From positions 4,832-12,143 of the forward strand of contig JAESPY010000011.1 of assembly GCA_016765435.1 (NCBI GenBank): DNA of 7,312 nucleotides, in the 5' to 3' direction. This DNA comes from Emcibacter sp. GTDB lineage: Bacteria > Pseudomonadota > Alphaproteobacteria > Sphingomonadales > Emcibacteraceae. Made by a program: the position numbers and the translations under genes. This document shows, one piece after another, positions 1-5,619 of the stretch (position 1 is the first letter of the stretch; every line of letters starts with the position of its first letter). The notes under the pieces are model-generated. The model saw only the letters and a program-made list of their open reading frames with translations. It had not been told where the DNA came from and searched no databases.

Positions 1-68
1 GCCTGCATATCCATCCACGCAGATAGCCTGCTCAAGTCAACCGGGGATTTTATATCCACATTATCCAA
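1..68 (-). CDS. N-terminus of an unidentified protein, possibly phosphotransferase (APH) family; partial
   Basis: An open frame reads leftward and leaves the window after 22 codons. The proposed start is TTG at 68-66, because GGAGG at 80-76 lies seven bases upstream of it, a good Shine-Dalgarno spacing. An in-frame stop at 86-84 limits the frame upstream, and the ATG at 61-59 is in another frame and stops after three codons. A GTG at 59-57 in the same frame is too far from the GGAGG. The visible residues include VDLSRLSAWMDMQ, which resembles the beginning of aminoglycoside-phosphotransferase-like (ACAD10-type) proteins. This is recall of a pattern over about a dozen residues, so the family call is weak. 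The gene is divergent from the cob operon and need not be functionally related. Confidence 0.5.
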   Translation of the reverse strand, partial: MDNVDIKSPVDLSRLSAWMDMQ

Positions 69-75
69 GTCAATG

Positions 76-80
76 CCTCC
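76..80 (-). promoter_or_regulatory. Shine-Dalgarno site for the left-edge gene
   Basis: GGAGG on the minus strand, seven bases before the TTG at 68-66. It is the reason for choosing the TTG start over the GTG nine bases further in. Confidence 0.5.
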
Positions 81-106
81 AATTTAATACATTTATGCCA
101 TGCATC

Positions 107-118
107 TGAATTAATTCA
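107..118. repeat. 12-bp perfect palindrome
   Basis: TGAATTAATTCA reads the same on both strands. It lies between the candidate leftward promoter (TATAAT at 141-136) and the left-edge start codon, so it could be an operator half-way down that leader. A palindrome of A and T arises easily by chance in AT-rich DNA. A second short palindrome, ATGCGCAT, is at 127-134. Confidence 0.35.
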
Positions 119-135
119 ATTGGATAATGCGCATG

Positions 136-164
136 ATTATAGGAAAAAGCAATAAAAATATCTG
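136..164 (-). promoter_or_regulatory. candidate sigma70-type promoter for the left-edge gene
   Basis: The minus strand carries a perfect TATAAT (-10) at 141-136. At a 17-base spacing the -35 hexamer would be CAGATA at 164-159, which matches TTGACA at only three of six positions. Transcription would start near 130 and give a leader of about 60 bases before the TTG at 68. The -10 is convincing but the -35 is poor. Confidence 0.3.
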
Positions 165-249
165 CCTTGTTGAGACAGACACAGAAAATACGACAGAATA
201 GGATTGTTCGGCATTACCAACCTGCTTTAATAAAAAAGAAAGGCAGCAT

Positions 250-393
250 ATGCATTTACATAGTTTTATTCTCAAACTGCATAAAGCTCTTACTCTTCAT
301 GAGAAAAATATTAGCTGCTCGGGTCATTGTGACGAATTAAACCAAGATATGACCCAGAAAATCCCCCCCGATTTACCCGCTATCAGCATATGA
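250..393 (+). CDS. possible small His/Cys-containing protein or leader peptide, 47 codons; unrecognised
   Basis: ATG at 250 opens a 47-codon frame ending in TGA at 391-393. A purine-rich GAAAGG at 238-243 sits six bases before the ATG, a good ribosome-binding distance. The predicted peptide has five histidines (2, 4, 11, 17, 26) and two cysteines (23, 27) in a CSGHC stretch, and ends with a Pro-containing tail. I see no signal peptide, membrane segment or known domain. The CxxxC spacing is not a haem CxxCH motif. It lies 129 bases upstream of cobU in the same direction, so it could be a leader peptide or a small metal-binding protein. It also covers one dyad completely, its stop codon lies in the first arm of another, and it includes a run of seven C. 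These points argue equally for noncoding regulatory DNA. A chance ORF of this size is quite possible. Confidence 0.25.
   Translation: MHLHSFILKLHKALTLHEKNISCSGHCDELNQDMTQKIPPDLPAISI
321..355. repeat. inverted repeat, 7-bp arms (GGGTCAT / ATGACCC)
   Basis: GGGTCAT at 321-327 is the exact reverse complement of ATGACCC at 349-355, with 21 bases between them. It could be a spaced operator or a long-loop hairpin upstream of cobU. There is no T run after the second arm, so it is not a terminator. It lies inside the possible small ORF. Confidence 0.4.
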
Positions 394-414
394 TCGACTT
401 TACGCATCATATGC
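386..414. repeat. inverted repeat, perfect 9-bp arms (GCATATGAT / ATCATATGC)
   Basis: GCATATGAT at 386-394 and ATCATATGC at 406-414 are exact reverse complements around an 11-base centre. This is the strongest dyad in the intergenic region and lies about 110 bases upstream of cobU. The lack of a following T run argues against a terminator. A transcription-factor operator or an RNA hairpin in the leader are both possible. The first arm overlaps the stop codon of the small ORF at 250-393. Part of the motif, CATATGCATT, occurs here (408-417) and also at 248-257. Confidence 0.5.
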
Positions 415-431
415 ATTCATTAAGCACTGCA

Positions 432-466
432 ATAAGACAAAATTACTTCCCACGTCATAAGACAAA
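432..466 (+). repeat. 10-bp direct repeat (ATAAGACAAA), 25 bp apart
   Basis: ATAAGACAAA occurs at 432-441 and again, exactly, at 457-466, offset by 25 bases. The pair ends six bases before a -10-like TATTAT at 472-477 and about 56 bases before the cobU start. A tandem pair directly upstream of a possible promoter is a plausible activator or repressor site. No -35 hexamer with good spacing is visible for that TATTAT, which would fit an activator-dependent promoter but does not prove one. Confidence 0.35.
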
Positions 467-522
467 CGATATATTATCTGTCTGTTCAAAGAACATATAA
501 ATTCAAGGCAGTAATAGAAATA

Positions 523-1083
523 ATGAACAACAAATCACAGCTTACAGGCATTAGTCTGGTCATCGGTGGCGCTCGGTCCGGGAAAAGCCGGTTTGGAGAG
601 CGGCTTGCCCTGAGCCTGAACGAAAACCCCCTTTACATCGCCACAGCAGAAATTCACGATAAAGAGATGCAGGATAGAATTGATCTGCATAGACAAGACC
701 GGGACGAACGGTGGACAACGCTTGAGGAACCCCTAAATATCGCTCCGATTATCACCCGCCATTCTACAGCGGATGAAACCATTCTTCTGGACTGTCTGAC
801 GCTCTGGCTCAGCAATCTTATGGGACAAGGCATGGACATTGAAAAAGAAACCGCCACGCTTTGCCAAACCCTTGAAAAATATCAGGGCAATATCATTCTG
901 GTAGCCAATGAAGTCGGACAGGGAATTGTCCCCGACAATGCCCTTGCCCGGCAATTTCGCGACCATGCCGGACGGCTCAATCAATCCATCGCCCAAATCG
1001 CAGATAATGTCATCTCTATGGTGGCAGGACTGCCCATGATTGCCAAGAAAAACGGCATCGCCACCTATGGAGACTATTTGTGA
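523..1083 (+). CDS. cobU: bifunctional adenosylcobinamide kinase / adenosylcobinamide-phosphate guanylyltransferase (CobU/CobP)
   Basis: This cytosolic enzyme phosphorylates adenosylcobinamide and then transfers GMP to give adenosylcobinamide-GDP, the corrinoid substrate of CobS. The 186-residue length fits the family. The P-loop GGARSGKS is at residues 15-22. It is followed by YIATAE (38-43) and RIDLHRQDR (52-60), whose His56 matches the histidine that is guanylylated in Salmonella CobU. NEVGQGIVP and the LARQFRDHAGRLNQ stretch complete the family signature. The ATG is the only close start codon in frame. Its ribosome site is weak, since AAGG at 505-508 lies 14 bases away. It is the first gene of the rightward operon, and its TGA overlaps the GTG start of cobT by four bases. 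In Pseudomonas nomenclature the gene is cobP. Confidence 0.95.
   Translation: MNNKSQLTGISLVIGGARSGKSRFGERLALSLNENPLYIATAEIHDKEMQDRIDLHRQDRDERWTTLEEPLNIAPIITRHSTADETILLDCLTLWLSNLMGQGMDIEKETATLCQTLEKYQGNIILVANEVGQGIVPDNALARQFRDHAGRLNQSIAQIADNVISMVAGLPMIAKKNGIATYGDYL
1069..1072 (+). promoter_or_regulatory. Shine-Dalgarno site for cobT inside cobU
   Basis: GGAG lies seven bases before the GTG at 1080. It supports initiation at this non-ATG codon, which overlaps the cobU stop codon. Confidence 0.55.
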
Positions 1084-2117
1084 ATAAAATTTCCCTATCC
1101 CTTGGAAGTCGTGAAGAATTTCACAGCGCATTGAGCAATCTGTCCACAGCGGACCAAAGCAGCCTTGAGTATGCCCGTGACCGCCAGAACAGCCTGACCA
1201 AACCTCAAGGCTCTCTAGGAAAATTGGAAGAATTATCCATCTTCATGGCAGGATGGCAGGCACGACAGAAGCCTTCATTGAACAAAGTCACCTGTCTTGT
1301 TTTTGCCGGAAATCACGGCATCACGCGTCAGGGCATTTCCGCCTATCCCCCGGAAGTTACCCATCAAATGGTGCAAAATTTCGAAACAGGTGGCGCAGCC
1401 ATAAATCAGCTCTGCGCCCTTGCACAGGCAGACCTCAAGGTCATCGCCCTTGATTTGGACAAGCCCACCAACGATTTTTCAGAGGAACCGGCCCTGTCCG
1501 AAGACGACCTGTGTCAGGCATTGCAAACCGGTGCAAATGCCGTCCCTGTGGATGCGGATTGTATTCTGCTCGGGGAAATGGGAATCGGTAACAGCACCTC
1601 TGCGGCCGCTTTATCGCACGCCCTGTTCGGTGGCGATGCAGAGCAGTGGGTCGGACGGGGAACGGGACTAGACCCAGATAAGATGGCTCATAAAACCCAG
1701 ATTGTGGCCAATGCCGTTCGGCATCATCAGCAGGATATACGGGATTCATTCGATCTATTAAGATGCCTTGGCGGGCGGGAGCTAGCCGCCATTTCCGGAG
1801 CGGTTCTTGCAGCGCGGCATCACCGGATACCTGTGTTGCTGGATGGATTCATTTCCACGGCAGCGGCGGCAACATTGACCAAAACAGCCCCCGACATTCT
1901 GGATCATTGCCAATTGTCTCATCTGTCCGTTGAGCCGGGGCATCACCATCTTGCCAAAGCCCTTGGCAAAGACCCGATTTTGCATCTGAACATGCGATTA
2001 GGTGAGGCAAGCGGCGCCGCTGTAGCACTTATGATATTGCGCGCGAGCCTTGTCACCTATAACGGCATGGCAAGTTTTGAAGAAGCCCAAGTTTCACAAT
2101 CCATGGAGCCGTCATGA
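1080..2117 (+). CDS. cobT: nicotinate-nucleotide--dimethylbenzimidazole phosphoribosyltransferase (CobT)
   Basis: CobT transfers the phosphoribosyl group of nicotinate mononucleotide to 5,6-dimethylbenzimidazole, giving alpha-ribazole 5'-phosphate for the lower ligand. The 345-residue protein is family length and carries the expected blocks in order: TKPxGSLG (40-47), AGNHGI (76-81), GEMGIGNSTS (165-174), GRGTGL (192-197), LGGRELAAISG (230-240), PVLLDGFI (251-258), VEPGH (284-288) and RLGEASGAA (306-314). Glu309 corresponds to the catalytic glutamate of Salmonella CobT (Glu317). The start is GTG, not ATG. It overlaps the cobU stop (GTGA) and has GGAG at a good distance, so translation is probably coupled. 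The product acts directly downstream of BluB, encoded three genes later in the same operon. Confidence 0.96.
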   Translation: MNKISLSLGSREEFHSALSNLSTADQSSLEYARDRQNSLTKPQGSLGKLEELSIFMAGWQARQKPSLNKVTCLVFAGNHGITRQGISAYPPEVTHQMVQNFETGGAAINQLCALAQADLKVIALDLDKPTNDFSEEPALSEDDLCQALQTGANAVPVDADCILLGEMGIGNSTSAAALSHALFGGDAEQWVGRGTGLDPDKMAHKTQIVANAVRHHQQDIRDSFDLLRCLGGRELAAISGAVLAARHHRIPVLLDGFISTAAAATLTKTAPDILDHCQLSHLSVEPGHHHLAKALGKDPILHLNMRLGEASGAAVALMILRASLVTYNGMASFEEAQVSQSMEPS

Positions 2118-2888
2118 TATCTGCCGCCACCATAATCCGGGATATCGCCGCCGCCATGATGGTTCTGACCCGTATTCCTGTTCCGTGGGATAGACTGTCG
2201 GATCATCCGCCGAATATCACAAAAAGCCTATGGGCCTATCCTCTGGTCGGTTTTCTGTTGTCGGCTGTTGGGGCGGCGGTTTATGGACTGGCAAGTCTTC
2301 TGCTCCTGCCGCCAAGTATCGCGGCCCTTTTGACCCTAATATCTCTTATTCTGATAACCGGGGCGCTGCATGAAGACGGGCTGGCCGATATGGCGGACGG
2401 TTTCGGCGGGGGCCGGGATAAGGAATATAAGCTAAAGATCATGCGCGACAGCCGGATCGGTACTTACGGGGGGGCTTGCCCTCTTGCTCTCCCTTGGGCT
2501 GCGGCTTTCGGCCCTTGCCGCCATGACGTTGAGCGGGGCCGTTATCGCCCTGCTGATCAGCGGCAGCCTCAGCCGTCTGATGATTGTATTATCCCTCAAA
2601 TATCTGCCCCCTGCCCGACAGGATGGGTTGGCGGCAGAAACCGGAAAACCCACCCATAAATCTATTATAATCGCGGCCCTCCTCCCGGCGTTTCTGATCT
2701 TCCTGTTCCTGCCCTGGGGCGTGGGGCTGATCATCATAGCGCTGGCTTTGGCCGCGCTCTTGTTTATGGCTTGGTTGAGCCGGAGGCAGATTGGTGGCGT
2801 CACCGGAGATGTTCTCGGCGCCATTCAACAGACGAGTGAGATCATCATTCTCCTTGGGCTATTGTCCTGCGGAAGGATGCTTACATGA
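2114..2888 (+). pseudogene. cobS: adenosylcobinamide-GDP ribazoletransferase (cobalamin synthase CobS), apparent frameshift
   Basis: CobS is a polytopic inner-membrane enzyme joining adenosylcobinamide-GDP to alpha-ribazole phosphate. The N-terminal part, starting at ATG 2114 with GGAG five bases upstream, carries LTRIPVP (18-24), YPLVGFLLS (42-50) and the signature GALHEDGLADMADGFGGG (83-100), then KIMRDSRIGTYG (108-119). At the seven-G run (2468-2474) the frame leaves the family sequence and ends at a TAA at 2657-2659 after 181 residues. Dropping one G continues as GLALLLSLGLRLSALAAM and on through several hydrophobic segments to the C-terminal GGVTGDVLGAIQQTSE motif, stopping at 2888. The repaired protein has 257 residues, normal for CobS. 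Both ends keep 4-base ATGA overlaps with cobT and the phosphatase gene, and the downstream half shows no other damage. A sequencing or assembly error, or a very recent mutation, is therefore likelier than old decay. Programmed or transcriptional slippage is possible but unproven. Confidence 0.9.
2468..2474 (+). other. seven-G homopolymer at the cobS frame break
   Basis: Codons 119 and 120 of cobS are GGG GGG, and a seventh G shifts the frame. Six G would encode GTYGGLALLL, in line with the GTYG-x-LAL pattern common in CobS. Homopolymer runs of this length are known places for sequencing errors and for polymerase slippage. Confidence 0.85.
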
Positions 2889-3514
2889 AGATCACCGATT
2901 GGTATTTCATCCGCCACGCCCCGGTTTTGGGCGCGAAAGAAAATATATATAAATCCGCCGATGAACCCGCTGACCTTAGCGACCAAAACGCATTGGACTG
3001 GCTGGCCGAAAAATTACCGGAAGAGGCTATTTGGCATTGCAGCCCCCTGCAACGCACCCGTCAAACGGCAGAGGCTCTCGCAATCCGCAAAGAAAATCCT
3101 ACTGATCTCACGGCGGATGCCCGCCTCACGGAACAGGATTTCGGTGACTGGTATGGCTTGAATTTTGATGAAGTATGGCAGAAAATAAAAACACTCCCCC
3201 CTCACAACTGGTCCCTTCTGGCGGCGGACAGTCTTCCGCCAAACGGGGAAGCCTTCACCGATGTTTGTTCAAGAGCCACCGATTTTATGCAACATCACCA
3301 AAGCTCATCGGACAAGGCTCCTCATATCGCCGTCACCCATGCAGGGGTCATTCGGGCAATTTTGGGTCATTGCCTTGACTTGTCACCGGATCAGGCGTTA
3401 AATTTTGCCCTTGAACCTTTGTCCGTCACGCATTTACAATATAGTCCTCAGGACTTCCGCGGCGGCCATTGGCGACTTGTACGGCTCAATCACTGTTATG
3501 GATACGGATCATGA
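2885..3514 (+). CDS. cobC: histidine phosphatase family protein, probable alpha-ribazole phosphatase (CobC, Salmonella sense)
   Basis: This is a 209-residue phosphoglycerate-mutase-like phosphatase. The phosphohistidine motif is RHAP at 10-13 with His11 as nucleophile. Arg57 lies in SPLQRTRQTA, the acid Glu83 in LTEQDFGDWYG, and the second catalytic histidine is His152 in THAGVIR. The LTEQDFGDWYG segment and the position between cobS and bluB point to removal of the 5'-phosphate from alpha-ribazole phosphate or adenosylcobalamin phosphate. Substrate specificity is inferred from context. The ATG overlaps the stop of the downstream cobS frame (ATGA), and AAGGA at 2873-2877 is seven bases upstream. 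If the cobS frameshift were real, ribosomes would stop more than 200 bases before this start, so coupled translation of this gene could fall. It is unrelated to the PLP enzyme called CobC in Pseudomonas. Confidence 0.88.
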   Translation: MKITDWYFIRHAPVLGAKENIYKSADEPADLSDQNALDWLAEKLPEEAIWHCSPLQRTRQTAEALAIRKENPTDLTADARLTEQDFGDWYGLNFDEVWQKIKTLPPHNWSLLAADSLPPNGEAFTDVCSRATDFMQHHQSSSDKAPHIAVTHAGVIRAILGHCLDLSPDQALNFALEPLSVTHLQYSPQDFRGGHWRLVRLNHCYGYGS

Positions 3515-4149
3515 TTTCTCCAATATTTAACGATAATTTTAGAAAAAAATTTCACGAACTGCTGACATGGCGGCGGGATGTTCGGCGGTTTCGTACGGAC
3601 CCCGTCGATGAAACGATCCTTGACGACTGTTTGCAAATGGCCTGTCAGGGGCCTTCTGTGGGAAATTCACAGCCTTGGCGGTTTGTCCGTATCCAAAATA
3701 GTGAAAGACGTGACAAGCTGACCGACTATTTCAAGGCAGAAAACAAAAAGGCCCTGTCCGATTTTGACGGAGAAGAGGCCGCCCTTTATGCCCGCCTTAA
3801 ATTATCCGGATTACAAGAAGCCCCCGTACAGATAAGCGTTTTTGCCGATATCAACACCGATATTGGCAAAGGCTTAGGCTCCAAAACCATGCCCGAAACC
3901 AAAATATATTCCGTGATTGCCGCCATACAAATTCTCTGGCTTGCGTTAAGAAGTCATGACATCGGTTTAGGCTGGGTCAGTATCCTGCCCCCGGAGAAAA
4001 TGGCGGGTCTTCTGGACGTGGATACGAACTGGGTCTTTGTCGGTCATCTCTGTATCGGCCACCCGGAAGAACAGGCCGACACACCAGAATTGGTCAAGGA
4101 AGGTTGGCAGGAACGCCTGCCCATGGATCGCTTCCTTCTGCAAAGATAA
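3511..4149 (+). CDS. bluB: 5,6-dimethylbenzimidazole synthase (BluB)
   Basis: BluB fragments reduced FMN with oxygen to form 5,6-dimethylbenzimidazole, the cobalamin lower ligand. It belongs to the nitroreductase fold. The 212-residue protein shows RRDVRRFRTDPV (21-32), QGPSVGNSQPWRFV (46-59), KIYSVIAAIQILWLA (131-145) and GLGWVSILPPEKM (152-164). Asp23 and Ser157 match the two residues shown to be essential in Sinorhizobium BluB (Asp32 and Ser167). The start chosen is ATG 3511, which overlaps the phosphatase stop as ATGA. An in-frame ATG at 3469 would add 14 residues unlike the family and a 46-base overlap. Presence of bluB implies aerobic ligand synthesis. It is the last gene of the rightward operon and its TAA directly abuts the stop of cobQ on the other strand. 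Confidence 0.95.
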   Translation: MISPIFNDNFRKKFHELLTWRRDVRRFRTDPVDETILDDCLQMACQGPSVGNSQPWRFVRIQNSERRDKLTDYFKAENKKALSDFDGEEAALYARLKLSGLQEAPVQISVFADINTDIGKGLGSKTMPETKIYSVIAAIQILWLALRSHDIGLGWVSILPPEKMAGLLDVDTNWVFVGHLCIGHPEEQADTPELVKEGWQERLPMDRFLLQR

Positions 4150-5619
4150 TCAGATATTTTCTGACGCTGTTTGACTTACCGCCAGCAAGCCATCTATATC
4201 CAGACAATCCTCAAGCGACATCGCCAATTGATCCAGAGCCTGATCCAGTTTTTCCATATGGGGGACAATATTTCGGTGATGGTCCGACATCTGTTCCAGA
4301 AAATATTTCAGAAAAACCCCGTCATTAAACAAACCATGAAGATAGCTGCCCATGACCCGGTCCTTGTGAGCCCCGATAATCCGGTCCCCCTGTGTCATGA
4401 AGGCTTTTGCCCCCGGCAAAAGATCCGTGCGGCCCGCATGAATTTCATATCCCGTGACGGGCTTATCCCCCACCACAAGACGGGCGGTAATATTACGGAC
4501 TTGCTTGTTTGCCGTCAGAGTTGTTTCAACATCCAAAAGCCCAAGGCCTGTTTCTTCCCCTACCACACCCTCAATACCGTCCGGGTCGCGCACGATATTG
4601 CCCAACATTTGATAGCCCCCGCACAGGCCAAGTATCATGGTACCGCGCCGGGCAAGACCCTTGATATCAATATCCCATCCCTGATTTTTTAGAAAACGAA
4701 GATCGGCCAATGTGGCCTTCGTCCCCGGCAGGATAACAGCGTCGGCCTCCCCCGGCAGAGGACTTCCTGGCGGATGAAAGATAACATCCACATCTTCCTG
4801 CGTTCGTAACGGATCAAGATCATCAAAATTGGCAATGCGTGACAACATTGGCACGATAATTTTAAGGCGTTTTCCTGATTTTTCCGGCCCCTCCTCAAGA
4901 ACCACAGCATCTTCCGCCGGAAGGTCACGCACGCAAGGCAAAAAAGGCACAACCCCGAAATCCGGCCAGTGCGTATGGTCACTGATGATCCGGCGTCCCC
5001 CGTCAAACAACGAGATATCCCCACGAAATTTATTGATAATTGTTCCCTGGATTAAAGCACGTTCTTCGGCGGGTAAAAGCTCATACGTTCCAACAAGGGC
5101 GGCAATCACACCACCCCGGTTGATGTCCCCCACCAGTACAACCGGCGTTTTTGTCGGCAGGGCAAAACCCATATTGGCAATATCACCGGCTCGTAAATTC
5201 ACTTCCGCCGGACTTCCCGCACCTTCCACGACAATAAGATCAGCCCCCACAGACAATTGGTCAAAGCTCTCAATGACCGTTGCCAAAAGATCGTCTTTTT
5301 TATCCATGAACCGCCGGGCGTGCCAATCCCCCCAGACCTTGCCTTGCACGATGATCTGTGCACCGCTGTCCGACTGGGGTTTGATCAGGACAGGATTCAT
5401 ATGAACATTAGGCAGTATTTTACAGGCCACGGCCTGCAACCATTGGGCGCGGCCTATTTCGCCGCCATCCGGGGTCACGGCGGCATTATTGGACATATTT
5501 TGCGGCTTGAATGGCCGGACCCGAATTCCCCGGTGCAGGAACGCCCTGCATAAACCCGCCACCAAAACAGATTTGCCCACATCCGATCCCGTTCCCTGTA
5601 TCATAAGACGTGGAATCAT
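4150..5619 (-). CDS. cobQ: cobyric acid synthase (CobQ)
   Basis: CobQ is a glutamine-dependent amidotransferase that amidates peripheral carboxylates of adenosylcobyrinic acid a,c-diamide to adenosylcobyric acid, using ATP. The 489-residue length is typical. The N-terminal synthetase half has the nucleotide-binding GTGSDVGKS (9-17), PFKPQNMSNNA (36-46) and VEGAGSPAEVNL (131-142). The C-terminal glutaminase half has GLCGGYQMLG (331-340) with nucleophile Cys333, and GSYLHGLF (424-431) with His428. The ATG follows the cobO TAA directly with no gap, and AGGG at 5636-5633 is rather far, so reinitiation after cobO is likely. It is the last gene of the leftward operon. No terminator separates it from bluB. 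Confidence 0.96.
   Translation of the reverse strand: MIPRLMIQGTGSDVGKSVLVAGLCRAFLHRGIRVRPFKPQNMSNNAAVTPDGGEIGRAQWLQAVACKILPNVHMNPVLIKPQSDSGAQIIVQGKVWGDWHARRFMDKKDDLLATVIESFDQLSVGADLIVVEGAGSPAEVNLRAGDIANMGFALPTKTPVVLVGDINRGGVIAALVGTYELLPAEERALIQGTIINKFRGDISLFDGGRRIISDHTHWPDFGVVPFLPCVRDLPAEDAVVLEEGPEKSGKRLKIIVPMLSRIANFDDLDPLRTQEDVDVIFHPPGSPLPGEADAVILPGTKATLADLRFLKNQGWDIDIKGLARRGTMILGLCGGYQMLGNIVRDPDGIEGVVGEETGLGLLDVETTLTANKQVRNITARLVVGDKPVTGYEIHAGRTDLLPGAKAFMTQGDRIIGAHKDRVMGSYLHGLFNDGVFLKYFLEQMSDHHRNIVPHMEKLDQALDQLAMSLEDCLDIDGLLAVSQTASENI

Larger units (their letters stand above)
69..522. other. AT-rich divergent intergenic region
   Basis: About 450 bases separate the left-edge gene from cobU. 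The stretch is visibly richer in A and T than the flanking genes. It contains palindromes and dyads at 107-118, 321-355 and 386-414, a direct repeat at 432-466, a CATATGCATT decamer present twice (248-257 and 408-417), one possible 47-codon ORF at 250-393, and a leftward TATAAT. I looked for a cobalamin riboswitch on both strands, specifically the B12 box and the conserved core with GCCACTG, and found none. No tRNA, IS end or rho-independent terminator is evident. Confidence 0.7.

Noticed and set aside
170..200. TTGAGA at 170-175 as a rightward -35 element
   Set aside because: No acceptable -10 hexamer lies 16-18 bases downstream; only AGAATA at a 19-base spacing, which is too weak to call.
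139..214. Leftward 25-codon hydrophobic ORF in the intergenic region
   Set aside because: Its GGTTGG lies too close to the ATG for a good ribosome site, the peptide is very short, and it overlaps the candidate leftward promoter.
505..510. AAGGCA as a definite cobU ribosome site
   Set aside because: It is 14 bases from the ATG, longer than usual, so it was mentioned with the gene and not listed as its own feature.
733..1131. Leftward ORF of 132 codons opposite cobU
   Set aside because: It is antisense to a strongly conserved CobU frame, crosses the cobU-cobT junction and has no recognisable motif.
2484..2888. Separate gene starting at TTG 2484 within cobS
   Set aside because: It is the C-terminal half of CobS in the shifted frame, has no ribosome site of its own at 2484 and lacks the catalytic N-terminal half.
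3469..3510. Longer BluB start at ATG 3469
   Set aside because: It would add 14 residues with no family resemblance and a long overlap with the phosphatase gene. The ATGA overlap at 3511 follows the pattern of every other junction.
4150..4164. Hairpin TCAGA / TCTGA as a bidirectional terminator between bluB and cobQ
   Set aside because: The stem is only five base pairs with two G-C pairs and has no following T run on either strand, and it lies in the cobQ coding sequence.
4829..5404. Long rightward ORF of 191 codons opposite cobQ
   Set aside because: It is antisense to the well-conserved CobQ frame, shows no recognisable domain and has an unnatural composition.
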